From assembly GCA_030730545.1 (NCBI GenBank), contig JANQUX010000445.1:1-15883 (forward strand): DNA of 15,883 nt, written 5' to 3'. The stretch is from Maribacter sp. GTDB lineage: Bacteria; Bacteroidota; Bacteroidia; Flavobacteriales; Flavobacteriaceae. This document shows, in pieces, positions 1-7,847 of the stretch. Each line of letters opens with the position of its first letter. Position 1 is the first letter of the stretch. The position numbers and the translations under genes were made by a program. The notes under the pieces were generated by a model. That model saw nothing but the letters and a program-made list of their open reading frames with translations, was not told the origin of the DNA and made no database searches.

Positions 1-1
1 T

Positions 2-799
2 GGCGGTAATTTGATTTTAGCGGATAACCAGAATTTAGAAATTGGTATTGCCGGCACTTATTATGCAGAAGCAAATGCCACTGAAATTGAATGCGCATCT
101 ACTACTAGGACCGCAGTCACTTTAACCGTAAACCCCTTACCTGTAGTACCTGATGACTTAAGCACGTTTTTATGCGAAGATTCTTTTACCACTTTAGATG
201 CCGAAGTTATAAATGTCACGTATCAATGGTCTACTGGTGCGACCACCCAAATAATAGACGTCATCGAACCAGGCGATTACGAAGTCATCATCACCAATAT
301 AAATGGATGCTCTGCTACACGCAAGTTTACAGTTGACCAAATAGATTTACCACGAATTGATAAAATTAGATCTGACGGTCCGTCAATTATTGTAACTACT
401 TTAAATCAAGGAGATTTTGAATACTCCCTAAATGGTTTTAGTTTTCAAAAAAGCCCTGTATTTGAAGCCGTTGAAGGAGGATTTTATACTATTTACGTAC
501 AAGACAATACAGATTGCGGCGTAGTAACTCAAGATTTTTATCACTTAGTCATCCAAAAATTCTTTACGCCGAACGGAGATTCTTTCAATGATATTTTTAA
601 ACCTGACGGATTAGAGATTTTTAATACTGTTACGATTTCAATTTTTGATCGCTACGGAAAGCTCATCAAATACGGAAATACAAATTCATCTTCGTGGGAT
701 GGCACTTTTCAAGGTGAACGATTACCAGATGATGATTATTGGTATCTTATTACCGCTGATTCTCTACAATTTAAGGGACACTTCAGTTTAAAACGTTAA
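2..799 (+). CDS. T9SS type B sorting-domain surface protein, C-terminal part (5' end outside window)
   Basis: The frame is open to the left edge (codons GGC GGT AAT precede the first possible start, TTG at 11), so this is the 3' end of a larger gene. About 265 residues are visible. The first part reads as Ig-like/PKD-like beta repeats with paired cysteines (for example the stretch ending LTVNPLPVVP, then FLCEDSF and NGCSATRKF). The last ~80 residues are a typical gliding-motility-associated C-terminal domain: FFTPNGDSFNDIFKPDG, then SIFDRYGKLI, SSSWDGTFQGERLPDDDYWY, ending KGHFSLKR. In this family the tail directs export through the type IX secretion system and attachment to, or release from, the cell surface. 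The ligand or role cannot be told from the fragment; adhesin or large surface repeat protein is most likely. It ends 63 bases before ftsX and is probably a separate transcription unit. Confidence 0.9.
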   Translation, partial: GGNLILADNQNLEIGIAGTYYAEANATEIECASTTRTAVTLTVNPLPVVPDDLSTFLCEDSFTTLDAEVINVTYQWSTGATTQIIDVIEPGDYEVIITNINGCSATRKFTVDQIDLPRIDKIRSDGPSIIVTTLNQGDFEYSLNGFSFQKSPVFEAVEGGFYTIYVQDNTDCGVVTQDFYHLVIQKFFTPNGDSFNDIFKPDGLEIFNTVTISIFDRYGKLIKYGNTNSSSWDGTFQGERLPDDDYWYLITADSLQFKGHFSLKR

Positions 800-829
800 C
801 AGCTAAACTTTTTAGGTTCCATTTAACAA

Positions 830-837
830 TACTTTGC
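830..837 (+). promoter_or_regulatory. possible -7 promoter box for the ftsX cluster (near match)
   Basis: TACTTTGC lies 25 bases before the ftsX ATG. It resembles the Bacteroidota -7 element TAnnTTTG but is one base short in spacing, and no clear TTG -33 element precedes it. The 63-base gap (800-862) is the only space where a promoter for the cluster could sit after the upstream gene. Weak evidence. Confidence 0.25.
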
Positions 838-862
838 TATTTTTACTGCACTTTTAAGTACT

Positions 863-1741
863 ATGGCGAACTCTTTCGAAAATTATCAAAGACGCAAACT
901 CATCTCCTCTTATTTTTCTGTGGTGCTAAGTATTGCATTAGTCTTATTCCTACTAGGAATTTTAGGGTTACTGGTTTTAAATACCAAAAAAATGGCTGAT
1001 CGCTCTAAAGAACAAATCACCATTTCTGTCTTTTTAAAAGAAAATACCAAAGAAATTGAGATTGAACAGCTTCAAAAGACATTGGCTATGTCTGAATACA
1101 CAAAATCTTCTACCTACGTATCTAAAGAGGAAGCTGCAGAACAGCATAGCGAAGAAATCGGCGAGGACTTTGTTGACTACTTAGGTTACAACCCGCTAAA
1201 GAATTCTATCGACGTAAAGTTAAATGCAGATTTTGTTACAGCAGAGAAAGTACAAGAAATTGCAGACACCCTATCAGAAAAGAGTTTTGTCGATGAAGTT
1301 AGTTATGATAAGGTATTAGTAAGTATGGTCGCCAAAAGTGTGGAACAAATAGGTTTCTGGATCTTAGTAGCTAGCGCTATTTTCACTTTTATCGCTGTAT
1401 TATTGATTAACAGTTCTATCAGATTATCTATCTATTCGAAAAGATTTATCATCAAAACCATGCAAATGGTCGGGGCGACAAAGACCTTTATTAGAAGACC
1501 ATTTATATGGCAAAATATTAAACTAGGTATGATCGGAGCTGCAATTGCTTTATTGGCTATTGGTGGGGTCGTATATTATGTAAATACTAATTTTCAAGAT
1601 TTAGGGTTATTCGATGAACCTTATATTTTAGTCATTTTATTTGTTAGTGTTTTTCTATTGGGCATACTTATTTCGTTCATTAGCACCTATTTCGCGACCC
1701 AACGCTTCTTAAATCTTAGAACGGACGAATTATATTATTAA
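863..1741 (+). CDS. ftsX: cell division protein FtsX (ABC transporter-like permease)
   Basis: 292 residues, usual for FtsX. FtsX pairs with the ATPase FtsE in the inner membrane at the division site and relays ATP hydrolysis to periplasmic peptidoglycan hydrolases. Visible layout: short cytoplasmic N-terminus (ENYQRRKL), first membrane helix ~18-40, an extracytoplasmic domain ~41-165 with ITISVFLKE and a VDEVSYDKV strand near its end, then three helices at ~165-187, ~218-240 and ~252-278. The loop KTMQMVGATKTFIRRPF between helices 2 and 3 is the characteristic FtsX motif (MxLVGAxxxFIRxPF). ftsE is not in the window, as is common in flavobacteria where ftsX sits apart from it. DUF3098 follows after 9 bases, so the two are probably co-transcribed and co-translated. 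Confidence 0.95.
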   Translation: MANSFENYQRRKLISSYFSVVLSIALVLFLLGILGLLVLNTKKMADRSKEQITISVFLKENTKEIEIEQLQKTLAMSEYTKSSTYVSKEEAAEQHSEEIGEDFVDYLGYNPLKNSIDVKLNADFVTAEKVQEIADTLSEKSFVDEVSYDKVLVSMVAKSVEQIGFWILVASAIFTFIAVLLINSSIRLSIYSKRFIIKTMQMVGATKTFIRRPFIWQNIKLGMIGAAIALLAIGGVVYYVNTNFQDLGLFDEPYILVILFVSVFLLGILISFISTYFATQRFLNLRTDELYY

Positions 1742-1750
1742 ATTTGCGGC

Positions 1751-2014
1751 ATGAGTAAAAACAACAAAGTGGAACAGCACACTAAACAAGAATTTATTTT
1801 TCAGAAGAAAAATTACATGTTCATGTTCATTGGTCTTGCCTGTATTGCAATAGGTTTTATTTTAATGAGCGGTGGCGGTAGCGATGACCCCAACGTATTT
1901 AACCCTGAAATTTATAATTTCAGAAGAATAAGACTAGCACCAACTTTAGTGCTTATAGGCTTAGGTATAGAAATTTATGCCATTTTATTAAACCCTCACA
2001 AAAAGAAAGATTAA
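1751..2014 (+). CDS. DUF3098 family small membrane protein
   Basis: 87 residues. A polar N-terminus (FIFQKKNYMFMFIGL) leads into a first membrane helix ~24-40 ending in a Gly-rich turn (MSGGGSDDPNVFNPEIYNFRRI), then a second helix ~63-81 and a basic tail (NPHKKKD). This is the DUF3098 pattern, a Bacteroidota family usually found between ftsX and uppP. The function is unknown; the location suggests a role linked to division or cell-wall lipid recycling, which is inference only. The stop codon is immediately followed by the uppP start with no intervening base, so translation of the two is likely coupled. Confidence 0.88.
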   Translation: MSKNNKVEQHTKQEFIFQKKNYMFMFIGLACIAIGFILMSGGGSDDPNVFNPEIYNFRRIRLAPTLVLIGLGIEIYAILLNPHKKKD

Positions 2015-2812
2015 TTGGATACTTTAGACGCTATTATACTCGGCATTATTCAAGGATTAACCGAGTTTCTACCCGTTTCTTCAAGTGGTCATTTAGAATT
2101 GGGCAAAGCCATTTTAGGAGACAATTCTGTACAAGAAGAAAGTTTGTTATTTACCGTAGTACTTCATTTTGCTACCGCTCTTAGCACCATCGTTGTTTTT
2201 AGAAAAGATATTTGGGAAATTTTAAGCGGCTTGTTTCAATTTAAATGGAACGAAGAAAGTCAGTTTTCTGCGAAGATTATTATCTCTATGTTACCTGCTG
2301 TATTTGTAGGTTTATTTTTTGAAGAACAACTTGAATCGTTTTTTGGTGGTAATATTCGCTTTGTTGGGTTTATGCTTATCATAACGGCAGTACTTCTATA
2401 TTTTGCAGATAAAGCCAAGGATACCGATAAAAAAGTAAGCTTTAAGAATGCTTTTATAGTTGGTATCTCTCAAGCAATTGCAATGCTACCTGGCATTTCT
2501 CGTAGTGGAGCTACCATTTCTACTTCTGTTCTTTTAGGTGTAGACAAATCGAAAGCTGCCAGATTTTCTTTCTTAATGGTCGTACCATTAATTTTTGGTA
2601 AAATTGCCAAGGATCTGATGAGTGGCGATTTAACTTTTGACGGTGAAAATAATGTAGCTATGGGCGCAGGTTTTATCGCAGCCTTTCTTGCTGGTCTTGC
2701 CGCATGTACTTGGATGATTAAATTGGTACGAAAAAGTAAGCTTTCGTATTTCGCTATCTACTGTCTTGTTGTTGGATTGATTGCCGTTATATACGGATTC
2801 ACTAATCCGTAG
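2015..2812 (+). CDS. uppP: undecaprenyl-diphosphatase UppP/BacA
   Basis: 265 residues, typical length. The enzyme removes phosphate from undecaprenyl pyrophosphate at the outer face of the inner membrane, recycling the lipid carrier for peptidoglycan and O-antigen synthesis; overproduction gives bacitracin resistance in known cases. Both signature motifs are present: QGLTEFLPVSSSGHL (13-27, the (E/Q)xxxE motif with E17 and the conserved H26) and PGISRSGAT (159-167, with R163 matching the conserved catalytic Arg). The rest is a series of hydrophobic helices. The start is TTG at 2015, directly abutting the TAA of the DUF3098 gene. No in-frame ATG lies before the first motif, and the N-terminus MDTLDAIILGIIQG fits the family, so TTG is preferred. 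Confidence 0.96.
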   Translation: MDTLDAIILGIIQGLTEFLPVSSSGHLELGKAILGDNSVQEESLLFTVVLHFATALSTIVVFRKDIWEILSGLFQFKWNEESQFSAKIIISMLPAVFVGLFFEEQLESFFGGNIRFVGFMLIITAVLLYFADKAKDTDKKVSFKNAFIVGISQAIAMLPGISRSGATISTSVLLGVDKSKAARFSFLMVVPLIFGKIAKDLMSGDLTFDGENNVAMGAGFIAAFLAGLAACTWMIKLVRKSKLSYFAIYCLVVGLIAVIYGFTNP

Positions 2813-2835
2813 AACTCCTTTAAACACCCAAATTC

Positions 2836-3549
2836 ATGAAAGATTTGACCAAAGAAGACTATTTAAACGGTCAAGTATTATTGATCGATAAACCACTAGA
2901 ATGGTCGTCTTTTCAGGCAGTCAATAAATTGAAATGGGCAATCAGAAAAAAATTCAGTTTAAAAAAATTTAAAATTGGGCACGCAGGTACTTTAGATCCT
3001 TTAGCAACGGGACTACTTATTATTTGCACCGGAAAATTCACTAAGAAAATCACCGAATACCAAGGGCAAGAAAAAGAATACACAGGTGTTTTTACCTTAG
3101 GTGGCACAACTGCTTCTTACGATCTTGAAACTGAAATAAACGAAACCTTTGCTACGGATCATATTACACCTGATCTTATAAATACCACTACCCAACAATT
3201 TATAGGTGACATTGAACAGGCACCACCTGTTTTCTCTGCATTAAAGCAAGATGGTAAGCGACTTTATGAACTGGCCCGTGAAGGAAAAACAGTTGTTATA
3301 CCAAAGCGAAAAGTAAATGTAAGTGCATTTGATATTACCGCTATCGATGGTTTGAACGTTCACTTTAGAATCACTTGTAGTAAAGGAACCTATATAAGAT
3401 CTATTGCACATGATTTTGGTAAAGCACTAAATTCTGGCGCACATTTAACAGCACTAAGAAGAACCAAAATAGGTGATTTTAACGTAGATAATGCTCAAGA
3501 CCCTTTGGTCTTTGCCGATATATTACTGGGACCCGAAAATAACAGGTAA
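2836..3549 (+). CDS. truB: tRNA pseudouridine(55) synthase TruB
   Basis: 237 residues, short because it lacks a C-terminal PUA domain, as in many Bacteroidota. It converts U55 in the T-loop of tRNAs to pseudouridine in the cytoplasm. Motifs: GQVLLIDKPLEWSSF (12-26, motif KPxGxxS-like), GHAGTLDPLATGLL (48-61, catalytic Asp54), the Tyr-containing EKEYTGVFTLG segment, and CSKGTYIRSIAHDFG (YIRSL-type motif), followed by GAHLTALRRTKIG. It starts 23 bases after uppP and probably belongs to the same transcript; linkage of truB with uppP and ftsX is common in flavobacteria. Nothing unusual in the sequence. Confidence 0.96.
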   Translation: MKDLTKEDYLNGQVLLIDKPLEWSSFQAVNKLKWAIRKKFSLKKFKIGHAGTLDPLATGLLIICTGKFTKKITEYQGQEKEYTGVFTLGGTTASYDLETEINETFATDHITPDLINTTTQQFIGDIEQAPPVFSALKQDGKRLYELAREGKTVVIPKRKVNVSAFDITAIDGLNVHFRITCSKGTYIRSIAHDFGKALNSGAHLTALRRTKIGDFNVDNAQDPLVFADILLGPENNR

Positions 3550-3560
3550 CAAACAATTGA

Positions 3561-3591
3561 TTGCCTTTTGTCGATTACTTAAAATATTTTG
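3561..3591 (+). promoter_or_regulatory. possible promoter before the TonB-like gene
   Basis: TTG at 3561-3563 and TATTTTG at 3585-3591 are separated by 21 bases and end 22 bases before the ATG at 3614. The arrangement resembles a Bacteroidota -33/-7 promoter, but the -7 box is one base short of TAnnTTTG. It lies in the 64-base gap after truB, the longest gap in this cluster. Confidence 0.3.
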
Positions 3592-3601
3592 GTATTATTA
3601 A

Positions 3602-3613
3602 GGTTATATAACC
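3602..3613. repeat. perfect 12-base palindrome abutting a start codon
   Basis: GGTTATATAACC is a perfect self-complementary sequence ending directly at the ATG of the TonB-like gene. It occupies the position of the ribosome-binding region, just downstream of the possible promoter. It may be an operator or chance; it is too AT-rich to act as a terminator stem. Confidence 0.5.
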
Positions 3614-4342
3614 ATGAATCTAAACCGAAAACAATTATCATTACTTGCCACTATCTTTAGCTTGTCTATTGTAGTGTTGGTACTATATGGTATTCAGTTT
3701 GGAGGTCAAGAAGAATCTCAGGAAGATTATGTTGTTGAAATGGTTTTAGATCCCGAAGTTTTAGAAGAAATTTTAAAAGAAGAGGAATTACAAGAAGACC
3801 AAGCCAACGCAGATCCTATAAAAAGTCATTTAGCCTTTAACGAAACAGCAAAGCCTAGTTATGGCAACCCAGAGCCGTTACAAACTTTAGAAGAGTTGAT
3901 GGAGGAGCGCAGTGAAATGAGCGATGGCGACCCTAATGAAGATATTATTTCTGACACGGGTTATTCTGAAAGAGTAAAAGCCCTAGCAAAAAAGAGAGAA
4001 GAGAAAAAACAACTTCTAGGCGAAAAGGAAGCTCAAAAGAAAGAGTTTACCAATAACTTAGCTGCAAGAAAAACTTCGGTATCATATTCTTTAGTAGACA
4101 GAAATAATTACAAATTACCCCCACCAATATACACTTGTATAGAAGGTGGCAAAGTCGTTATTAATATTGAGGTAGATGCATTAGGCTATGTTACCGAAGC
4201 AGATTATAACGAAAAAAGTTCTGGCACCTCTAACGGTTGTCTTGTTGACAATGCGATAAATTACGCTCTAAAAGCAAGATTTAATTCATCTGATAAAGAG
4301 TCTCAAAAAGGCACTATTACCTATTTATTTCAAGGGAAGTAA
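3614..4342 (+). CDS. inner-membrane protein with TonB-like C-terminal domain (hypothetical)
   Basis: 242 residues. One N-terminal membrane helix (~8-28, SLLATIFSLSIVVLVLYGI) anchors the protein with the rest in the periplasm. Residues ~32-60 are very acidic (EESQEDYVVEMVLDPEVLEE...). A charged stretch ~115-150 (KALAKKREEKKQLL) looks like a coiled coil. The last ~75 residues have a TonB/TolA-type pattern: LPPPIYTCIEGGKVVINIEVDALGYV, then CLVDNAINYALKARFN and GTITYLF. TonB-like proteins link inner-membrane energy to outer-membrane receptors, but here the usual Pro-rich linker is missing, so a structural envelope role is as likely. Two cysteines in the C-terminal domain could pair. It follows truB on the same strand with a 64-base gap and may have its own promoter. 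The next gene is convergent. Confidence 0.75.
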   Translation: MNLNRKQLSLLATIFSLSIVVLVLYGIQFGGQEESQEDYVVEMVLDPEVLEEILKEEELQEDQANADPIKSHLAFNETAKPSYGNPEPLQTLEELMEERSEMSDGDPNEDIISDTGYSERVKALAKKREEKKQLLGEKEAQKKEFTNNLAARKTSVSYSLVDRNNYKLPPPIYTCIEGGKVVINIEVDALGYVTEADYNEKSSGTSNGCLVDNAINYALKARFNSSDKESQKGTITYLFQGK

Positions 4343-4402
4343 ACAAGCGCAAGAAATACGCTAGTTATTCTTAAAATACCTACTGTAGTTCTAAGTATAG
4401 TT

Positions 4403-5026
4403 TTAAACCTTTTTTACTCTAATGGCTAGCAATAGTAGTAAATCTTCTAAAATACTTTGACCCTTATCTTTATTATAAAATACTTGTAAATCTTGTTTAA
4501 ACTCTGGTGTTAACGAACCATGTGCTGTCTTATAATCTTCTACAAGCTTTGTCGCCTTTATTGATCTAGGGCCCCAAGTAGCTACTACGGTATCATCCTT
4601 CTTATCAATCGCAATTAATTTAGGTATCGACATGCCACCGTTTGTTAAAAACTGATTCATAATATCTAAATTCTCATCACGAAGGATAATAGATAGTGAT
4701 ATATTCGGATTTATATCAGCGATTTTGTTCATTACAGGTAATGCAGGTGAAGCATCGCCACACCAACTTTCTGACAAAACTAACCATGAGATTTTCTGAT
4801 CGATAGATTTTATCTTAGCTACAACCTCGTCGCTAAACTTCAAGGTTTTATCCCAACGGCGCATACGGCTATTGTTAAGCTGAGTATACTGCGATAAAGC
4901 TTCTGATTGTTCAGGACCGGTGGATTCATTTTTTTCTGCAAGTTCAGAAACCAACGCCCTATATTCTGCATAGCTATAACTCTTCTCTAATCCTTTTTTA
5001 ATCAAATCTTCAACAACTAATTCCAT
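4403..5026 (-). CDS. thioredoxin-fold family protein (Thioredoxin_9-like)
   Basis: 207 residues from the ATG at 5026; a TTG codon directly before it would add one residue, and ATG is preferred. The N-terminal ~75 residues are helical and polar. Then comes a thioredoxin-like fold: WLVLSESWCGDASPALPVM (81-99), the NISLSIILRDENLDIMNQF strand/helix, and the cis-Pro segment MSIPKLIAID, followed by WGPRS. The active-site position reads W-C-G-D-A, with Cys89 but no second cysteine, so classic CxxC dithiol exchange is not possible; this resembles the Thioredoxin_9 family. There is no signal peptide, so it is probably cytoplasmic. It lies 62 bases downstream of the TolC-like gene on the same strand. 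It may be read through from the efflux operon or from its own promoter near a palindrome at 5065-5077. Confidence 0.85.
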   Translation of the reverse strand: MELVVEDLIKKGLEKSYSYAEYRALVSELAEKNESTGPEQSEALSQYTQLNNSRMRRWDKTLKFSDEVVAKIKSIDQKISWLVLSESWCGDASPALPVMNKIADINPNISLSIILRDENLDIMNQFLTNGGMSIPKLIAIDKKDDTVVATWGPRSIKATKLVEDYKTAHGSLTPEFKQDLQVFYNKDKGQSILEDLLLLLAIRVKKV

Positions 5027-5064
5027 CAAGCTTACTTTTTAATTATACACCCTAATCGAACCCA

Positions 5065-5077
5065 TTAGTAGTACTAA
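5065..5077. promoter_or_regulatory. 13-base palindrome upstream of the thioredoxin-like gene, candidate operator
   Basis: TTAGTA-G-TACTAA is a perfect inverted repeat with one central base, in the 62-base gap between the TolC-like gene and the thioredoxin-like gene. Its core TAGTA-N-TACTA is the same as in the palindrome upstream of the tetR-type gene (10234-10244). On the minus strand a TATAAT (5042-5047) lies 17 bases further downstream, so the palindrome would sit in the -35 area if that box were used. Confidence 0.45.
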
Positions 5078-5088
5078 ATTTAAATTGC

Positions 5089-6492
5089 TTACAAATTCTC
5101 TGGGATTACCGCTAAACTGTTGAACAACTTCGCTTTGGCCGTAAAGAATTTATTCTCAACCTGATTTTGTTTTAAAACGGCATCGATCAACTTGGTTTCT
5201 CTAGAATTAATTAAGAAAAGTGAACTTTCGCCAAAGCTGAACTTTCGTTCTTCGGCTGCCAATAGCGCTTCATAACTTGTTACTATATCAGCTATTAATA
5301 TATTCTGATTTTCAAAAGAATCTAACTCGTTATAGATGGCGGTTATTTTGTTCAGAATCTGAACCTCAGCATTATCAAACTCGAATTGGGCATCTCTTAA
5401 TTTCAATTTTGCCAATTTCAAATCTCCTCTTTCTTTTCTAAGAAATAGCGGAAGTTCAAAATTCAATCCGCCTTTATAATTTTGAGTTTCAAATGAATTC
5501 AAGTACTCTGGCTGATCGGTTATAAACTTATATTCCACATCTATTCTAGGCAATAGCTTATTCGTTTTTAAACGTTTATCTACCACTAAACCATCAATTT
5601 TATAGCCTAATGATTTTAACTTCGGATGATTCTCTAACACAAAACTATCCAAAGGTTTACCTAAAATTTCAAGAGCTTGGTCTATTTCTGTATCTAACGA
5701 AGTTTCTGGTATAACGTTCGGCTGTAATTCCATCGGTATATTTTCACCCATCCACAGGTAATTAGAAAGTTCTAATCTTGCATTTCGTAAAACAACACTC
5801 GCCTGCTCCATTTCTAAAGCTCTATTCTGCACCGAAATTTTCGCCTCAACAGTATCAATAGCAGCAATTTCACCCGATTGTGCACTTCGGTTAACACCTT
5901 TCAACCTTACTTTGGCGTTCAATAAAAAATCATTGAATACCAAACTATTACGGTATGCCTGCAGCCAATCGAAATAAGCCAAAGAGGCATCGAACAAAAT
6001 CTGATTGACCAATAAATCTCTATCTGCCTTTGACTGCTCTCTAAAAAACTTTGCCTTTTTTACGGTAGCCATTCGCTCGTTGATCCAAGAACCACGACCC
6101 AGAGAAAGCGCTACTCCGGCACTATAGAGTCCGTCATCGGGCACATTTCTTTCGGCATTTAAAAATTCGCCCGAATACTGCTCAAACTCCCCTTTTAATT
6201 CTATACCATACCAAGTAGGTACTTTAAAGGTAGAATTCAATAAATCGTAATACTCGGTGCCTTTAAACTCTTTCGTTGAATAATCGACAGATATCTTAGG
6301 ATCGAAACCACCACGTGCTTTCATTAGATTTGCCTGACCTACGCTCATAACCATCTCTGCCTGCTTCGCTATTGGATGATATTTTTTTACATAACCCAAG
6401 TACTCTCTAAAATTTAGCTGTACAGAATCTGCAGTCTGAGCATTCGAGAATAACCCAGCAATTAGATATAAAAAGACAACAATTCTCTTCAT
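5089..6492 (-). CDS. TolC family outer-membrane efflux channel
   Basis: 467 residues with a signal peptide (MKRIVVFLYLIAGLFSNAQT, cleavage near residue 18, no lipobox). The mature part has the two-fold repeat of outer-membrane efflux proteins (OEP). Long amphipathic helices such as QILFDASLAYFDWLQAYRNS and ILNKITAIYNELDSFENQN alternate with beta-strand segments (GLYSAGVALSLGRGSWINERM; YKGGLNFELPLFLRKERGDL). TolC-type trimers form the outer-membrane barrel and periplasmic tunnel of tripartite exporters. It starts 2 bases after the stop of the HlyD-type adaptor gene and closes the operon tetR - ABC - adaptor - channel. This order implies a dedicated channel rather than a shared one. Substrate unknown. 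Confidence 0.92.
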   Translation of the reverse strand: MKRIVVFLYLIAGLFSNAQTADSVQLNFREYLGYVKKYHPIAKQAEMVMSVGQANLMKARGGFDPKISVDYSTKEFKGTEYYDLLNSTFKVPTWYGIELKGEFEQYSGEFLNAERNVPDDGLYSAGVALSLGRGSWINERMATVKKAKFFREQSKADRDLLVNQILFDASLAYFDWLQAYRNSLVFNDFLLNAKVRLKGVNRSAQSGEIAAIDTVEAKISVQNRALEMEQASVVLRNARLELSNYLWMGENIPMELQPNVIPETSLDTEIDQALEILGKPLDSFVLENHPKLKSLGYKIDGLVVDKRLKTNKLLPRIDVEYKFITDQPEYLNSFETQNYKGGLNFELPLFLRKERGDLKLAKLKLRDAQFEFDNAEVQILNKITAIYNELDSFENQNILIADIVTSYEALLAAEERKFSFGESSLFLINSRETKLIDAVLKQNQVENKFFTAKAKLFNSLAVIPENL

Positions 6493-6494
6493 CG

Positions 6495-7847
6495 TTATTT
6501 TTTTACAGGTTTATCTTGAGCCCCATCTGGTTGATAATAATTGGCAGGGAAGCCGTTTAATTGTCGCCATAGTTCGTACCAAATAGGAACATCTTCTAAC
6601 AATGCAATGGTATTTGCACCAGAACCTACACGCAAGGCATTTGGCCATGGTTGATCTTCTTTATCTGGCGACAACAACACCCTATATTTTCCATTAGGGT
6701 TTATAAAAGTTTCAATAGCCACTACCCTGCCTGCATACGTACCGTAAGATGCATTTGGCCAACCACTAAATACAATTGCAGGCCAACCGTCGAACTGAAT
6801 TCGTACCGATTCATCTAAATGAATTAACGGCAAATCTATAGGGTCTACAAACGTTTCTACAGCCATATCATAATCTGCCGGCATAATACCCACTAACGGC
6901 GTACCTTCTTTAAAAGTCTCACCGATACCTGCGGTAAGAACTTTATTAATATACCCATTTTGGGGTGCTCGAATATAGCGTAATGCATTTCGCATTTGAT
7001 AATTGGTATAATCGTTCTCTAATTTACTTACCTGCGCCTCAGAATCGAATTGGTTCGACATCGCCGTAAATTTATCGCTCTGTGCCTTTGAAATTTTATC
7101 GGTATACGAAGCTTGCACACTATTGATCTCTACTTCGGCATTGATTATTTCATTTTTAGCAGCCAACAGCTTATTCTCTTGAGAAAGTAATTTTGCTTGT
7201 GTTTCTTGCAGCTTTAGTCGCTTTTCTTCAACATCGGTTACCGCTTTTAAACCTTCACTCTCTAATTGAGCTGTACGCTCATATTGGCGCTCTGCAATTT
7301 GAATATTGGTTTTAGCAGCCTCAAAGTCTATACTGTCACTTTGTGCTTTTAATTTCGATTGCAATAATTTATTCTTGGCTTGCTCTAGCTTTAATCTTCT
7401 TTCATTAATAAGTGCGCCAACTTGATTATCTAATGACTTTACTTTATCGCCATAAGAGGTAACCGATGAACTTTTAGACTTTAATTGTTCTCCTGTTCTT
7501 TCTACTAAATCTGGATCGAAATATTCTGATTTTACTTCTGATATAAACAGAATAGTATCTCCCTTTTTTACATAATCGCCTTCTTGCACATACCACTCTT
7601 CGATTCTACCCGGAATTTGAGATTGAATAGTTTGCGGTCTTTGACCAGGAGTCAATGTCGTTAAAAACCCTCTAGCATTTATAGTTTGTGTCCATGGTAA
7701 AAACAATACAATTACACCTACTACCGCAAAAGCGAATAGAAATCTATTGAAGTGCTTATAGTATTTTTTATGGTCTACTTTTTGAACGGATTTAAAACGC
7801 TCAATTGAAACTCTCTCGTTTAGTTTATTATGAGATATGTTAAGCAT
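6495..7847 (-). CDS. HlyD family membrane-fusion (adaptor) protein
   Basis: 450 residues. Cytoplasmic N-terminus of ~34 residues, one membrane helix at 35-51, then a periplasmic body. A biotinyl-lipoyl-like half motif lies at ~80-105 (GRIEEWYVQEGDYVKKGDTI). A long coiled-coil hairpin of ~170 residues follows (rich in Lys, Gln, Glu, Ala), then the second lipoyl half (YIRAPQNGYINKVLTAGIGE) and a beta-barrel domain (VRIQFDGWPAIVFSGWP). Adaptors of this type join an inner-membrane ABC transporter to a TolC channel. Its ATG overlaps the end of the ABC gene by 8 bases (ATGCTTAA) and is preceded by AGGAA, one of the few good Shine-Dalgarno-like sites here. The coiled coil is long for a small-drug pump and would fit type I secretion or large-substrate export, but the substrate is unknown. 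Confidence 0.92.
   Translation of the reverse strand: MLNISHNKLNERVSIERFKSVQKVDHKKYYKHFNRFLFAFAVVGVIVLFLPWTQTINARGFLTTLTPGQRPQTIQSQIPGRIEEWYVQEGDYVKKGDTILFISEVKSEYFDPDLVERTGEQLKSKSSSVTSYGDKVKSLDNQVGALINERRLKLEQAKNKLLQSKLKAQSDSIDFEAAKTNIQIAERQYERTAQLESEGLKAVTDVEEKRLKLQETQAKLLSQENKLLAAKNEIINAEVEINSVQASYTDKISKAQSDKFTAMSNQFDSEAQVSKLENDYTNYQMRNALRYIRAPQNGYINKVLTAGIGETFKEGTPLVGIMPADYDMAVETFVDPIDLPLIHLDESVRIQFDGWPAIVFSGWPNASYGTYAGRVVAIETFINPNGKYRVLLSPDKEDQPWPNALRVGSGANTIALLEDVPIWYELWRQLNGFPANYYQPDGAQDKPVKK

Noticed and set aside
4343..4402. Bidirectional terminator between the convergent TonB-like and thioredoxin-like genes
   Set aside because: I could not find a convincing GC-rich stem followed by a T run; only short, weak complementary stretches.
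5042..5047. TATAAT on the minus strand before the thioredoxin-like gene as a classical -10 box
   Set aside because: Bacteroidota primary sigma factor prefers TAnnTTTG; a TATAAT is common by chance in AT-rich spacers, so it is not called as a promoter.
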